Shown one piece after another: positions 9,418 through 17,840 of a DNA stretch of 64,000 bases. The notes beneath the pieces are model-generated. The model saw only the letters and a list, made by a program, of their open reading frames with translations, did not search any database and was not told the origin of the DNA. The first letter of the stretch is position 1. Each line of letters starts with the position of its first letter. Source of the stretch: Amycolatopsis saalfeldensis. GTDB taxonomy: Bacteria; Actinomycetota; Actinomycetes; Mycobacteriales; Pseudonocardiaceae. The translations under genes were made by a program, and so were the position numbers. Location of the stretch: NCBI RefSeq assembly GCF_900110575.1, contig NZ_FOEF01000012.1, forward strand, positions 62,001 through 126,000, read 5' to 3'.

Positions 9418-10773
9418 TCAGGCGAATTGCTCGACGAACGCCCCGACGTCGTCGACGTTCTCCAGGCGCGCCGCGGAGCGGATCCAGGCGTCGGTGTCGA
9501 CCTCGTCCAGGGCGTCGCGCCACTTCGCGCCGAGGTCGGGCCAGGTCGGCTCGCCGCGGAGGCTGTGGCCGCGAGGGTGGTCCACGCGCCGGGTCGCCGT
9601 CGTCCCGTCCGCGAGGGTGATCGTCACGACGGCACCGCGCCCGTTCGGCTGCTCCCGTTCGAGATCAGGATCCGTGCCGACGGTGACCCGCTCGCGGATC
9701 CTGGCGAACGCGGGATCGGCCTGGATCTCCGGGAAGTACGAGCCGGACAGGCTGATTCCCCCGCGGACGAGAGCGACCGACAGCATGTCCTGCAGGCAGA
9801 TGTTGTGCATGGTCCGCCCGTCCACCACGCGACGCGCGTTGTCCGGCAGGCCGACTGAAACCGCGCCGATCGTCTCCCAGGTGAGGTTGCGCTCCGCCAC
9901 GATCGCCAGCGCTGCCTCGACGGCCGCGTGGATCGGGTAGCCCGCGCGGAGGAACTTGAAGTTGGCGCCGGCGATCCCGAACTCGGTGCCGAGACCGCGG
10001 GTCACGCGTTCCCGGCCGTCCTCGACACCCCAGGCGTCGAGCAGACCGTGGCGTTCGCCGAGGACGTCGGCCACGCCTTCCAGCCCAGCCTGAGCCATCA
10101 GTGCGGCGCCGACGCCCGCGGAAGCGTACTGGCCGTTGCAGAACGCTTTGCTGATGTGGTGGTCCTCGCGGAACAACGCGCACAACCCGTTGGCCCGGAA
10201 GGTCGCGAGTGCCATGGCGTTCGCCATGGCGCGCGGGTCGAGCCGCAGCAGCCGCCCGCAGGCCACCGCTGCCCCGACCGCGTGCAGGAAATCCGCGTGC
10301 AGGTGGAACTCGTCCTTGAGCCGGAAGGTGCCGCCGCAGGCATCGATCAGCCGGGTGCCCACGTCGTAGCCCAGCACCACGGCGTTGATCAGCTCGGCGC
10401 CCGAGGTTCCCCGCAGCTGGGCGACCGCGGTCGCTGCGTGGACCAGAGTGGCGCCCGGGTGCCCGCCCACGACATGGGCGCCGTCGATCTCGTCGGCATG
10501 CCCCGCCGTGCCGTTGGCCAAGGCGGCCAGCTCTGCCGACGACCGTCGCCCGGTCCGCAGTACCAGCGCCTCGGCGGCGGCGGTCTGACCGGTGACGTAA
10601 CGAGCCGCCAGCCGGCCGGCCGGGCAGGCCGCACCGAAGTACGCGCTTGCGAGCTCATCGAGGACCACGAGCTTCGCGCGCTCGCGAATGGGGCGGGGCA
10701 ACGCGTCGAACCGGGTGCTCGCGGCATAGTCCGCGAGCACCCCGGTCAGCGTGAGGCGGTCCGTGACCGTCAT
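9418..10773 (-). CDS. MmgE/PrpD family protein
   Basis: A 451-residue protein of the family that includes 2-methylcitrate dehydratase and cis-aconitate decarboxylase. Family landmarks are ALANGTAGHADEIDG near residue 90, a GHPGATLVHAATAVAQ segment, GYDVGTRL, and the C-terminal DHPRGH. ATG at 10773 has GGAG eight bases upstream. It lies 30 bp behind the aldehyde dehydrogenase on the same strand and is probably the second gene of that transcript. In catabolic clusters such proteins usually hydrate or isomerise tricarboxylic or dicarboxylic acids; the substrate here is unknown. The last gene of the IclR-side leftward set. Confidence 0.88.
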   Translation of the reverse strand: MTVTDRLTLTGVLADYAASTRFDALPRPIRERAKLVVLDELASAYFGAACPAGRLAARYVTGQTAAAEALVLRTGRRSSAELAALANGTAGHADEIDGAHVVGGHPGATLVHAATAVAQLRGTSGAELINAVVLGYDVGTRLIDACGGTFRLKDEFHLHADFLHAVGAAVACGRLLRLDPRAMANAMALATFRANGLCALFREDHHISKAFCNGQYASAGVGAALMAQAGLEGVADVLGERHGLLDAWGVEDGRERVTRGLGTEFGIAGANFKFLRAGYPIHAAVEAALAIVAERNLTWETIGAVSVGLPDNARRVVDGRTMHNICLQDMLSVALVRGGISLSGSYFPEIQADPAFARIRERVTVGTDPDLEREQPNGRGAVVTITLADGTTATRRVDHPRGHSLRGEPTWPDLGAKWRDALDEVDTDAWIRSAARLENVDDVGAFVEQFA

Positions 10774-10803
10774 ATCGGTGTCTCCTCCAGTAGCGTCGAA
10801 CGC

Positions 10804-12216
10804 TCAGCCGATGGACTTGTACTCGAGGAACTCCTCGATGCCGTAACGGCCGAACTCGCGGCCGATGCCGGAGAGCTTGAACCCGCCGTGCGGGGCGCGC
10901 TGGTTGACCGCGGAGCCGTTGATGCGGATCCGGCCCGCGCGCAGCTTTCCGGCCAGCGCGCGGGCGCGGTCGTCGGTTCCGGCCCAGATCGCGCCGGCGA
11001 GCCCGTAGTCGGTGTCGTTGGCGATGCGGAAGGCGTCGACCTCGTCGTCGAACGGGATCAGCACGACGACCGGCCCGAAGATCTCCTCGCGGGCGATGCG
11101 GGAGCTGTTGTCGCCCGAGAACACCGTGGGGCGGACGAAGAAGCCGCGGTCCAGCCCGTCGGGGGCGTCCGGGCCGCCGGTCAGCAGCCGCACACCTTCG
11201 TCCACACCGGACTGGATGTAGTCGCGGATCCGCTGCCGCTGGTGGATGTTGGCGACCGGGCCGAGTGTGGTGGCCGGGTCATAGGGGTCGCCCAGCACAT
11301 AGCTCTCGGCCTTGCGGACCGCGACCTCTTCGGCCTCGGCCAGCCGCGACCGCGGGACCAGGACACGGGAGAGCCCCCCGCAGACCTGGCCGGAGTTGCG
11401 GAACGCGTCCTCCATGCCGACCTCGATGGCCCGCGCCAGATCCGCGTCCTCGAGGATGACGTTCGCCGACTTGCCGCCGAGTTCGAGGGCGACCTTCTTG
11501 ATCCCCCGCGCGGCCAGTTCCATCACCCGTCGTCCGGCCCGGACGGATCCGGTGAGGGAGACCATGTCGACCAGTGGGTGGGTGACGATGGGTTCGCCGA
11601 CCTCCGGGCCGGTGCCGGACACGAGGTTGAAGACACCGTCGGGCAGGCCGGCGTCGGCGACCATCTCGGCGAAGATGAACGAGCTGAGCGGGGCGACCTC
11701 GGTGCCCTTGAGCACGACAGTGCACCCGGCCGCCAGCGCCGCGCCGGCCTTCATGCAGACCATCCGCATCGGCCCGTTCCACGGCGTGATCGCGCCGACG
11801 ACTCCGGCGGGCTCACGGGCGACGACCGTGTGGTCGACCTGCTCCCGCCAGGTGATCTCGGTCAGGCTCTCGACGAGGCTCACCAGGTCCACCACCGCCG
11901 ACGAGCCCTGCGCCTCGGCGGCGATCGCGTACGGCTGGCCGATCTCGCTGACCACGGCTCGGGTGATCTCGTCGGCCCTGTCCCGCGTCAGCTCGGCAAG
12001 CTTGCGCAGGAACCCCACGCGTTCCTCGACAGTGGTCTTCGACCAGGCCGGGAAAGCGGCCGCGGCGGCCTGGGCGGCGGCATCGACGTCCGCGGCGGTC
12101 CCGCGCGGGATGGTGACGACCGCTTCCTCGGTCACGGGGTTGATCACCTCGATGACCTCGGTCCCCGCGGAGGGCACCCACTTGCCGTTGATGAAGATCT
12201 GGTCGCGTTCGATCAC
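10804..12216 (-). CDS. NAD(P)-dependent aldehyde dehydrogenase 1
   Basis: A 470-residue aldehyde dehydrogenase. Motifs: TPWNGPMRMVCMKAGAALAAGCT cofactor region (shortened: ITPWNGP), SLTGSVRAGRRV, ELGGKSANVIL with the catalytic Glu, and GQVCGGLSRVLV with the catalytic Cys. The GTG at 12216 is preceded by GAGGAG at eight bases and matches the start of the close paralogue at 31361; a GTG at 12225 is possible but would place the ribosome-binding site too close. It is followed by MmgE/PrpD. The promoter region holds palindromic sites shared across the island. It presumably oxidises an aldehyde intermediate to the acid that is activated by the CoA-ligase operon. Confidence 0.92.
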   Translation of the reverse strand: MIERDQIFINGKWVPSAGTEVIEVINPVTEEAVVTIPRGTAADVDAAAQAAAAAFPAWSKTTVEERVGFLRKLAELTRDRADEITRAVVSEIGQPYAIAAEAQGSSAVVDLVSLVESLTEITWREQVDHTVVAREPAGVVGAITPWNGPMRMVCMKAGAALAAGCTVVLKGTEVAPLSSFIFAEMVADAGLPDGVFNLVSGTGPEVGEPIVTHPLVDMVSLTGSVRAGRRVMELAARGIKKVALELGGKSANVILEDADLARAIEVGMEDAFRNSGQVCGGLSRVLVPRSRLAEAEEVAVRKAESYVLGDPYDPATTLGPVANIHQRQRIRDYIQSGVDEGVRLLTGGPDAPDGLDRGFFVRPTVFSGDNSSRIAREEIFGPVVVLIPFDDEVDAFRIANDTDYGLAGAIWAGTDDRARALAGKLRAGRIRINGSAVNQRAPHGGFKLSGIGREFGRYGIEEFLEYKSIG

Positions 12217-12244
12217 CGGGGACACTCCTCGCGCTACGCCGCGC

Positions 12245-12262
12245 AGTTCGTATATCAGAACT
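12245..12262. promoter_or_regulatory. Palindromic operator upstream of aldehyde dehydrogenase 1
   Basis: AGTTC-GTATATCA-GAACT, five-base inverted arms with an eight-base spacer, 29 bp before the start of the aldehyde dehydrogenase. A second related half (ATCAGTAATACGAC, 12266-12279) follows immediately. Same pattern as the sites at 20160, 20293, 26565, 26673, 32833 and 34608. Confidence 0.6.
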
Positions 12263-12324
12263 ATTGATCAGTAATACGACTAACGCTAAGCCGCGTTCAT
12301 CCCCGTGTCAACGCCCGGAACGCG

Positions 12325-12359
12325 ACAGTGGACGACAAGGAAGCCTTGTCGTCCACTGT
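12325..12359. terminator. 16-bp hairpin terminator after the IclR gene
   Basis: Perfect arms 12325-12340 and 12344-12359 (ACAGTGGACGACAAGG and complement) with a three-base loop. It lies 25 bp beyond the IclR stop codon in the leftward direction and separates that gene from the aldehyde dehydrogenase promoter. No clear U-tract. Confidence 0.7.
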
Positions 12360-12383
12360 GGATCGTCGTAATACGGGCGCGGC

Positions 12384-13145
12384 TCAGATCGGCTCGCGCG
12401 GAGCGGTCTTCTGCTGCGTCCACGAAGCGACATGCTTCACCAGCAGCTTGCGGACCTTCGCCTCACGCGGCTGCACTTCCGCCGTCTGGCCGACCACGAC
12501 CGCGGCCGCCACGCTCTCCCCGGCCGGATTGCGGACCACGGTCGAGAACGCGAGCTGCGCACCGTGGTGCCGGAAGTTCCGCGACACGCCGGTCTTCTTG
12601 ATCTCGGCGAACTCGGAGAGGAACTCCGAGACGGCTTCGCTGTCGGAATGGTTCCGCCGGAGGTACCCGTCGCGTTCCGCGTCGGGTTTCGCCGCCAGCA
12701 AGGCCTTTCCCCCGGCGGTCGAGAGCAGCTTGCGGCGGATGTTGGTGCGCGCGGCGAAGCCGGTCAGCGCGTCCGTTCCGGACTCGCCGATGTAGATCAG
12801 GTGGTCGCCGGCCTCGACGCCGAGGAACACCGTCATGCCCGTGTCCCGGTGGAGGGCATCGAGATCGGCCTGGCTGACCTGGCCGGCCCGGATGTGCCCG
12901 CTGGCCATGGTGAGGCCGTAGATGGCGGGCCCGAGGTAGAAGCGTTTGTCGTCCTCGTAGAGCCAGCCCTTGGCCTGCAGGCCGCGGATGAATCCGTGCA
13001 CCGAGCTCTTCGGCGCGTCCAGGGCGCGGGCGAGTTCGGCGAACCCGATGCCGGGGTGGTACACGACCTCTTCCAGGATCTGGGTAACCCGGTCGATCGT
13101 GCGGTGGTTCTTCGGGCCGGCAGGGTCGGCGGCGTCTTCGGTCAC
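12384..13145 (-). CDS. IclR-family transcriptional regulator, likely controller of the island
   Basis: A 253-residue IclR protein: winged HTH at about 15-75 (RVTQILEEVVYHPGIGFAEL, then LDAPKSSVHGFIRGL) and a C-terminal GAF-like effector domain (about 85-245) with YIGESGTDAL and RRKLLSTAGGKALLAA. GTG start at 13145 has AAGGTGG just upstream. It follows the enoyl-CoA hydratase gene after only 38 bp, and that gap holds a TTCG-CCATTA-CGAA site overlapping the hydratase stop, suggesting autoregulation. It is the only transcription factor gene between 9.4 and 29 kb, so it is the natural candidate for the repeated palindromes found at the island's promoters. The effector is probably a pathway acid or CoA ester, unknown. 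Confidence 0.92.
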   Translation of the reverse strand: MTEDAADPAGPKNHRTIDRVTQILEEVVYHPGIGFAELARALDAPKSSVHGFIRGLQAKGWLYEDDKRFYLGPAIYGLTMASGHIRAGQVSQADLDALHRDTGMTVFLGVEAGDHLIYIGESGTDALTGFAARTNIRRKLLSTAGGKALLAAKPDAERDGYLRRNHSDSEAVSEFLSEFAEIKKTGVSRNFRHHGAQLAFSTVVRNPAGESVAAAVVVGQTAEVQPREAKVRKLLVKHVASWTQQKTAPREPI

Positions 13146-13176
13146 GAGCCCACCTTAGCGCAATAACGTCCCGGAA

Positions 13177-13190
13177 TTCGCCATTACGAA
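13177..13190. promoter_or_regulatory. Palindromic operator in front of the IclR gene
   Basis: TTCG-CCATTA-CGAA, overlapping the stop codon of the enoyl-CoA hydratase gene and lying 32 bp before the IclR start. It shares the TTCG/CGAA arms and six-base spacer of the site at 20160-20175, suggesting autoregulation. Confidence 0.55.
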
Positions 13191-13930
13191 CCGACGAAGT
13201 TCGGCGGGCGTTTCGCGATGGAGGCGGCGATGCCCTCGGCGAAATCGTCGGTGCCGAGCAGCGCGGCCTGCGCGGAGGCCTCGAGGTCGAGCGCGGCGGA
13301 GACCTCCGCCACCAGCGACCGCCGCAGCGTGGCGCGGATCGACGGCACCGACAGCGGGGCCGAGGCCGCGATTCGGGCCGCCAGCTCGACCGCGGCCTCA
13401 CGGGGGTCTTCGGCGACGCTGTCGCACAGGCCGATTGCGGCCGCTTCCTCCCCCGAGACCGACCGTCCTGTGTAGAGCAGTTCCTGGGCTCGCTGCGGAC
13501 CGACCAGCCTCGGCAGCGTCACCGAGAGCCCGAAGCCTTGGTGGAAGCCGAGCTTGGCGAAATTCGCGGTGAGCCGGGCCCTCGGCGCCGCGATCCGGAA
13601 GTCGGCCGACAGCGCCAGCCCCAGGCCACCGCCGATCGCACCGCCCTGCACGGCTGCCACCACCGGAGTGCGGCCGGAGAAGAGCCGGAAGGCCTGCCGG
13701 TAGACCCGGCGAATCCCGGCTGCGCCGACGCCGCGCAGGTCGGCGCCGGCGCAGAAGTGCTTGCCCTGCGCGCACAGCACGACCGCGCCGATGTCCTTCT
13801 CTTCGTCAACACCGAGAAGAGCGTCCGCGAGCTCAGTCAGCAGGGCCTCGTCGAAGAAGTTGTTCGGTGGGCGCCGCAGCTCCACCAGCGCGACCCGCCC
13901 TGCCACCGTCTCCAGGACGACGTCACTCAT
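13184..13930 (-). CDS. Enoyl-CoA hydratase/isomerase family protein
   Basis: A 248-residue crotonase-fold enzyme. The oxyanion-hole segments are GKHFCAGADLRG and AVQGGAIGGGLGLALSADFRIA; the second catalytic-Glu position reads GRSVSGEEAAAIGLCDSV. The ATG at 13930 overlaps the stop of the upstream acyl-CoA ligase (ATGA) and has GGAGG six bases before it, so it is translationally coupled. Crotonases hydrate, isomerise or cleave enoyl-CoA thioesters. Last enzyme gene of the CoA-ester operon that starts at 20127; the reaction would follow ligation of the substrate acid to CoA. Confidence 0.9.
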   Translation of the reverse strand: MSDVVLETVAGRVALVELRRPPNNFFDEALLTELADALLGVDEEKDIGAVVLCAQGKHFCAGADLRGVGAAGIRRVYRQAFRLFSGRTPVVAAVQGGAIGGGLGLALSADFRIAAPRARLTANFAKLGFHQGFGLSVTLPRLVGPQRAQELLYTGRSVSGEEAAAIGLCDSVAEDPREAAVELAARIAASAPLSVPSIRATLRRSLVAEVSAALDLEASAQAALLGTDDFAEGIAASIAKRPPNFVGS

Positions 13931-15477
13931 ACCGCTCCTCCCGCCGCGGCGAGTTCGACACTCGCCAGCTGCTTCTTGTCGATCTTCCCGGAATGCGTCG
14001 TCGGCAGCGGCTCGCGTTGGATCCGCCATCGGCTCGGCACCGCGAAGGAGGCCACTGTGGACCGTAATTCGCGCGCGAGGTCCTCGGCGGTCAGGCCGTT
14101 GTCCACGAGGACGACGGCCACGACCTCCTCACCGAGGTCCGGATGCGGCACGCCGAAGACGGCGGACTCGACCACTCCGGTGATCCGGCCCAGCGCTTCC
14201 TCCACCGCGGCCGGCGCGATGTTCTCGCCGCCGCGGATGATCATGTCCTTGGCACGGCCGGTGATCCACAGGTAGCCGTCCTCGTCGAGGCGGCCGAGGT
14301 CACCGGTGTGCAGCCAGCCTTCGGCGTCGATCGGGGACTCGTCCGTGCCGAAGTACCCGATCATCTGGGTCGGGCAGCGGAGGAGGACTTCACCGTCCGG
14401 ATCGGAGATCCTCAGCTCCGTGCAAGGCAGCGGCCGTCCGCAGGTGCCGGGCCGTTCGATCGTGTCCTTGCCGGACGCGGCCACGCCCTGCCCGCCGTTC
14501 TCGGTCAGGCCGTATCCGGTCGCGACCCGTGGCTCGACCCCCGGCAGCCCGGCCCGCAGCTGCGTGAGAAACTCCGAGGTGACCGGCGCGCCGCCCACCG
14601 TGATCGACTTGATCGAGGTGACGTCCCGCCGGTGCACGTCCGGATGCTCCAGCACGCGGGAGACCATCGTGGGCACCGCGCTCCACCGGACGATGCGCCA
14701 CTGCTCGATCAGCCGCAACGCCTCGGCCGGGTCGAACTTCCCGGACGGCATGACCAGCGTGTCGCCGACCGTGATCGCCCGCATGAGCGTCTGGATCCCG
14801 CCGATGTGGAACATCGGGCCGGTGTGCAGGCCCGCGTCCCCGGTGGTGTCGTCGACCTGCTGGGGCAGCCGCCGGGTGATGTGCAGCAGCATGTGCAGGC
14901 CCGCGAGCAGCGACCGGTGGGAGAGCACGACGGCCTTCGGCTTGCCGGAGGTGCCCGAGGTGAACACGAACGCGGCCGGATCGTCCTCCTCGGGAGCGGC
15001 CGCGGCGGCCGGCGCCGCGGCGACCTCGGAGATCCCCCAGGTACCGGCGGGGACGCCCTCGGGCAGCGCCCGCGCTGCCCGCGTGTCCGCGAGCACCAGG
15101 GCGGGGGTGAGCAAGTTGAGGGCGTCGGCCAGCTCGGCCCGGCTCCACCAAGCATTGCCCAGCACGGGTACGGCCCCGGCGGTGACGCAGGCCCAGAAGT
15201 TGATGATCCACTCCGGGCTGTTGAAGCCCAGCAGCAACACCCGGTCGCCCAGCCGGAGCCCGTCGCCGGCGAGCTGGGCCGCCTTCGCCTCGGCCGCCCG
15301 CCGGACCTCGATGAAGGACACCACACGCTCGCCCTGGACGATGTGCGGGCGATCGCCCCACCGGCCGGCGAAAGCGAGCAGGGCACGGATATCGCGGGGA
15401 CGCTCGGTGTAGGTGCGGAACGGGATGCCCCGCACCACCTCCGTCCCGATTTCCTTGCCCCAGACGGCCGGCGTCAC
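13927..15477 (-). CDS. AMP-forming acyl-CoA synthetase
   Basis: A 516-residue ANL-superfamily ligase. Visible core motifs: FVFTSGTSGKPKAVVLSHRS (A3 P-loop), GYGLTENGG (A5), WLHTGDLGRLDEDGYLWITG (A7) and GRAKDMIIRGGENI (A8), with a C-terminal PTTHSGKIDKKQL carrying the catalytic Lys. GTG start at 15477 overlaps the stop of the upstream dehydratase gene (GTGA). It activates a carboxylic acid with ATP to the CoA ester; neighbours suggest a small branched, cyclic or aromatic-derived acid. A CoA-transferase in the same operon offers an ATP-independent alternative. Confidence 0.93.
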   Translation of the reverse strand: MTPAVWGKEIGTEVVRGIPFRTYTERPRDIRALLAFAGRWGDRPHIVQGERVVSFIEVRRAAEAKAAQLAGDGLRLGDRVLLLGFNSPEWIINFWACVTAGAVPVLGNAWWSRAELADALNLLTPALVLADTRAARALPEGVPAGTWGISEVAAAPAAAAAPEEDDPAAFVFTSGTSGKPKAVVLSHRSLLAGLHMLLHITRRLPQQVDDTTGDAGLHTGPMFHIGGIQTLMRAITVGDTLVMPSGKFDPAEALRLIEQWRIVRWSAVPTMVSRVLEHPDVHRRDVTSIKSITVGGAPVTSEFLTQLRAGLPGVEPRVATGYGLTENGGQGVAASGKDTIERPGTCGRPLPCTELRISDPDGEVLLRCPTQMIGYFGTDESPIDAEGWLHTGDLGRLDEDGYLWITGRAKDMIIRGGENIAPAAVEEALGRITGVVESAVFGVPHPDLGEEVVAVVLVDNGLTAEDLARELRSTVASFAVPSRWRIQREPLPTTHSGKIDKKQLASVELAAAGGAV

Positions 15478-16640
15478 TGCGTCACTTCCGGGCGCCGAGG
15501 CAGGACGACCGTCGCCGTGCCCGGCATGCAGTTCTGCTCCCGCTGGTTGTGCGCCCAGGTCTCCAGGTGCAGCACGGCGTCACCGTCGCCGTCGATCTCC
15601 TTGCCCACGACCTTGCCGCCCAGCCGCACGACGTCGGAGAGGTAGACGTGCGCCCGGTACTGGCCGTGGATCGCCTTGACCGAGCCGGCGTCGCCGATCC
15701 AGTGCGTCAGCGTGTGGATCTGCCAGCAGGTGCGCTGGATGCCGACGTCGTAGGCGATCTGGGCCCCTTGGAGCTGCGCGGCGTAGTCGTTGTAGTGCAC
15801 CGAATACACCGGCTCGAGCGCATGTGTGCCGGGGTCGCGGAACGCCCACTTCGGGTGCTTCTTGTAACGGCGCAACGCGACACTATGCGCGGACAGGCGC
15901 GGGATCGGGGCGGCCCCCGAAGCGACGTAGGCGATCTCGTCGGTGAGCCCGATCGGTCCCTTGGTCAGGGTGTCCAGCTCGTCGCCGACCCGGACGTCCT
16001 CCCAGTACCGTGGCTCGGCGCCGCGCGGAGCCTCGGCGAGGATGTCGTCCTCGATCTTCGCCAGCTGATCGTCGGTCCAGGGGTGCGGGATCTCGATCTT
16101 GCGCGAGCTGCGGCGCTTCTGCATCTCGGTGCGCTCGAACCGCATCCGGGAGCAGATGAACCGCGCGACCAGCTCATCGTCCTGGTTCCAGTACTCCTGA
16201 CGCAGGTAGTCCTTGATCCGGCGGCCCCCGAAGGAACTCTCGATCGGGTCGTCGAAGCCGTCGAACCAGACGCGCGCGGTGATCTTGTCGCCGACCTTGA
16301 TCGGCGCGTGGAAGGTCACGTCGGTTTCGGCGTGGAACCCGCCGAGGCCGGGCCAGCCGACCTGCACCGAGCCCAGGCAGGCGAAGATGAAGCTGGGCGG
16401 GGCGACGATCCCGCCGTGCGGACCGGCCGCGGCGTAGTCCTCTTCGGTCCACAGTGGATTGTCGTCGCCGATCCCTTCGGCGAACCGCAGGATCGCCAGC
16501 CGGGTCGCGTACTCGTTGTTCACGCAGGCGTCCGTGCGCAGTTCGGTCCCGATCAGGTCCCGCATCTTCGCCAGCATCTCGCCGGTGAACTTGCCGGTGG
16601 CCAGTTCCTTGCCGATGCCGGTGTCCGAAGTGGTGGTCAT
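15474..16640 (-). CDS. Double hot-dog (FAS1-like/MaoC-type) dehydratase
   Basis: A 388-residue protein with two hot-dog modules. The N-terminal FAS1-like dehydratase half contains FAEGIGDDNPLWTEEDYA, GGIVAPPSFIFACLG and FHAPIKVGDKITARVW; the C-terminal half contains YWEDVRVGDELDTLTKGPIG and a DVGIQRTCWQIHTLTHWIGD segment. Proteins of this form (mesaconyl/methylfumaryl-CoA hydratase-like, and acyl dehydratases of unknown function) hydrate or dehydrate CoA thioesters. The ATG at 16640 has TAGGAGAAC before it. Seven bases downstream of the Fe-ADH-like stop and overlapping the ligase: a tight operon. The substrate is not predictable from sequence. Confidence 0.85.
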   Translation of the reverse strand: MTTTSDTGIGKELATGKFTGEMLAKMRDLIGTELRTDACVNNEYATRLAILRFAEGIGDDNPLWTEEDYAAAGPHGGIVAPPSFIFACLGSVQVGWPGLGGFHAETDVTFHAPIKVGDKITARVWFDGFDDPIESSFGGRRIKDYLRQEYWNQDDELVARFICSRMRFERTEMQKRRSSRKIEIPHPWTDDQLAKIEDDILAEAPRGAEPRYWEDVRVGDELDTLTKGPIGLTDEIAYVASGAAPIPRLSAHSVALRRYKKHPKWAFRDPGTHALEPVYSVHYNDYAAQLQGAQIAYDVGIQRTCWQIHTLTHWIGDAGSVKAIHGQYRAHVYLSDVVRLGGKVVGKEIDGDGDAVLHLETWAHNQREQNCMPGTATVVLPRRPEVTQ

Positions 16641-16647
16641 TGTTCTC

Positions 16648-17817
16648 CTACCAGGCGTTGTTCAGCAGATTTACGACGTCTTCGCGGTCCGGCACGCGCG
16701 GCCCGGCGGTGACGGCCCAGTCGTCCATCGCGTGGGCGGTGACCTCGGGCAGGGACTCCTCGGCCACGCCGATGTCCTGCAGCCGCCGAGGTGCTCCGAA
16801 GACCCCGAGCAGGCGCTCGATCTCCGTGACCACACCGTCCGCGCTGCGGTCGGCGAGCCCGAGATAATCGGCGATGGCCGCCAGGCGGCCGGCGGCAACC
16901 GGAGAGTTGAACCGCATGGCGTGCGGCAGCAGCAGGGCTTCGACGACACCGTTCGGAGCCGACGACCGCGGTCCGATGGCGTGCGAGAGGGCTTGCGCGA
17001 GACCGCCGCCGGTGTGATCGCTGCCCTGCCCGCTCAGGATCGCCGCGAGCATCAGCTGCAGCCGCGGAGCAGCCTGGTCCGGTTCCTTCTCGACCCGCGG
17101 AAGCCACGTCACGACCGTGCGCAACGCGTGCGCCAGCAGTGCGTCGGCGAGTGGGTCGACCTGCCGGGACTGCAGGCCCTCCACGGCCATCGAGAAGATG
17201 TTCAGGGCGGCCGACCAGCTCAGCCGCGGCGGCGCGGTGAGCGCCATCCCCGGGTCGAGGACGACTCCCTGGGCACGGGCCTTCGGGTCGTAGAGCGCGA
17301 GCCGCTCCCCCGTTTCCAGGTCCCGGACGGCGGCGCCGGCCTTGGCGTAGGCCGTCGTCGGCGAGCTGGGCACCACCCACTGCGGCAGCTTCGGCGCGGC
17401 CAGCTTCGGGCTCACCAGCTTGCCGTTTTCCCTTCGGGTACAGAGCTTTCGCGCGTCCTTGCCCTCGCCGAGCAGGATCGTGGCGGCGCGGGCGGTGACG
17501 ACGGACGAGCCACCGCCCACCGCGATCACGGCGTCCGCGTCGCGCTCCGCGAGGAAAGCCCGGGCACGCTCGACCGAGGGCAGCGGGCTGTGTTCCTCCA
17601 CCCCGTCGAACTGCCCGGCGAGCCGGTCGCCGAGCACGTCGTGCAACCGGCCCATCGCCTCGGTGTGCGCGGCCACCGCGGGAATGCAGATGATCACCGC
17701 CCGGCTCGCCCCGGCCCGGGCCAGCTCCCGCGGCAGGGCCGCGAGCGCGCCGTCACCGCAGAACGTGCGGAACGCCGGGGTCAGGTGCCGGATCGTCAGG
17801 TCGTGTTCAGCGCTCAC
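16648..17817 (-). CDS. Iron-ADH-superfamily (maleylacetate reductase-like) protein with replaced metal ligands
   Basis: A 389-residue protein with the family's nucleotide motif VIAVGGGSSVVTARA, PTTAYAKAGAAV and a helical C-terminal domain. Aligned by eye to E. coli FucO, the four metal ligands are changed: Asp196 to Asn and His200 to Met (LNIFSMAVEG), His263 to Gln (LAQALSHAIG) and His277 to Asn (SAPNGVVEAL); only the neighbouring His267 is kept. So it probably does not bind iron. Start: GTG 17817 has AAGGAG nine bases upstream; a GTG at 17844 overlapping the upstream stop is less likely. It may be a metal-free dehydrogenase, as some maleylacetate reductases are suspected to be, or have a different activity. 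Confidence 0.8.
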   Translation of the reverse strand: MSAEHDLTIRHLTPAFRTFCGDGALAALPRELARAGASRAVIICIPAVAAHTEAMGRLHDVLGDRLAGQFDGVEEHSPLPSVERARAFLAERDADAVIAVGGGSSVVTARAATILLGEGKDARKLCTRRENGKLVSPKLAAPKLPQWVVPSSPTTAYAKAGAAVRDLETGERLALYDPKARAQGVVLDPGMALTAPPRLSWSAALNIFSMAVEGLQSRQVDPLADALLAHALRTVVTWLPRVEKEPDQAAPRLQLMLAAILSGQGSDHTGGGLAQALSHAIGPRSSAPNGVVEALLLPHAMRFNSPVAAGRLAAIADYLGLADRSADGVVTEIERLLGVFGAPRRLQDIGVAEESLPEVTAHAMDDWAVTAGPRVPDREDVVNLLNNAW

Positions 17818-17840
17818 GAGGTGTCGCTCCTTCTGTTCGT

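Noticed and set aside
9928-12267. A 779-codon + strand frame opposite PrpD and aldehyde dehydrogenase 1
   Set aside because: Antisense of two well-supported enzymes with all catalytic motifs on the minus strand; no protein-like features of its own.
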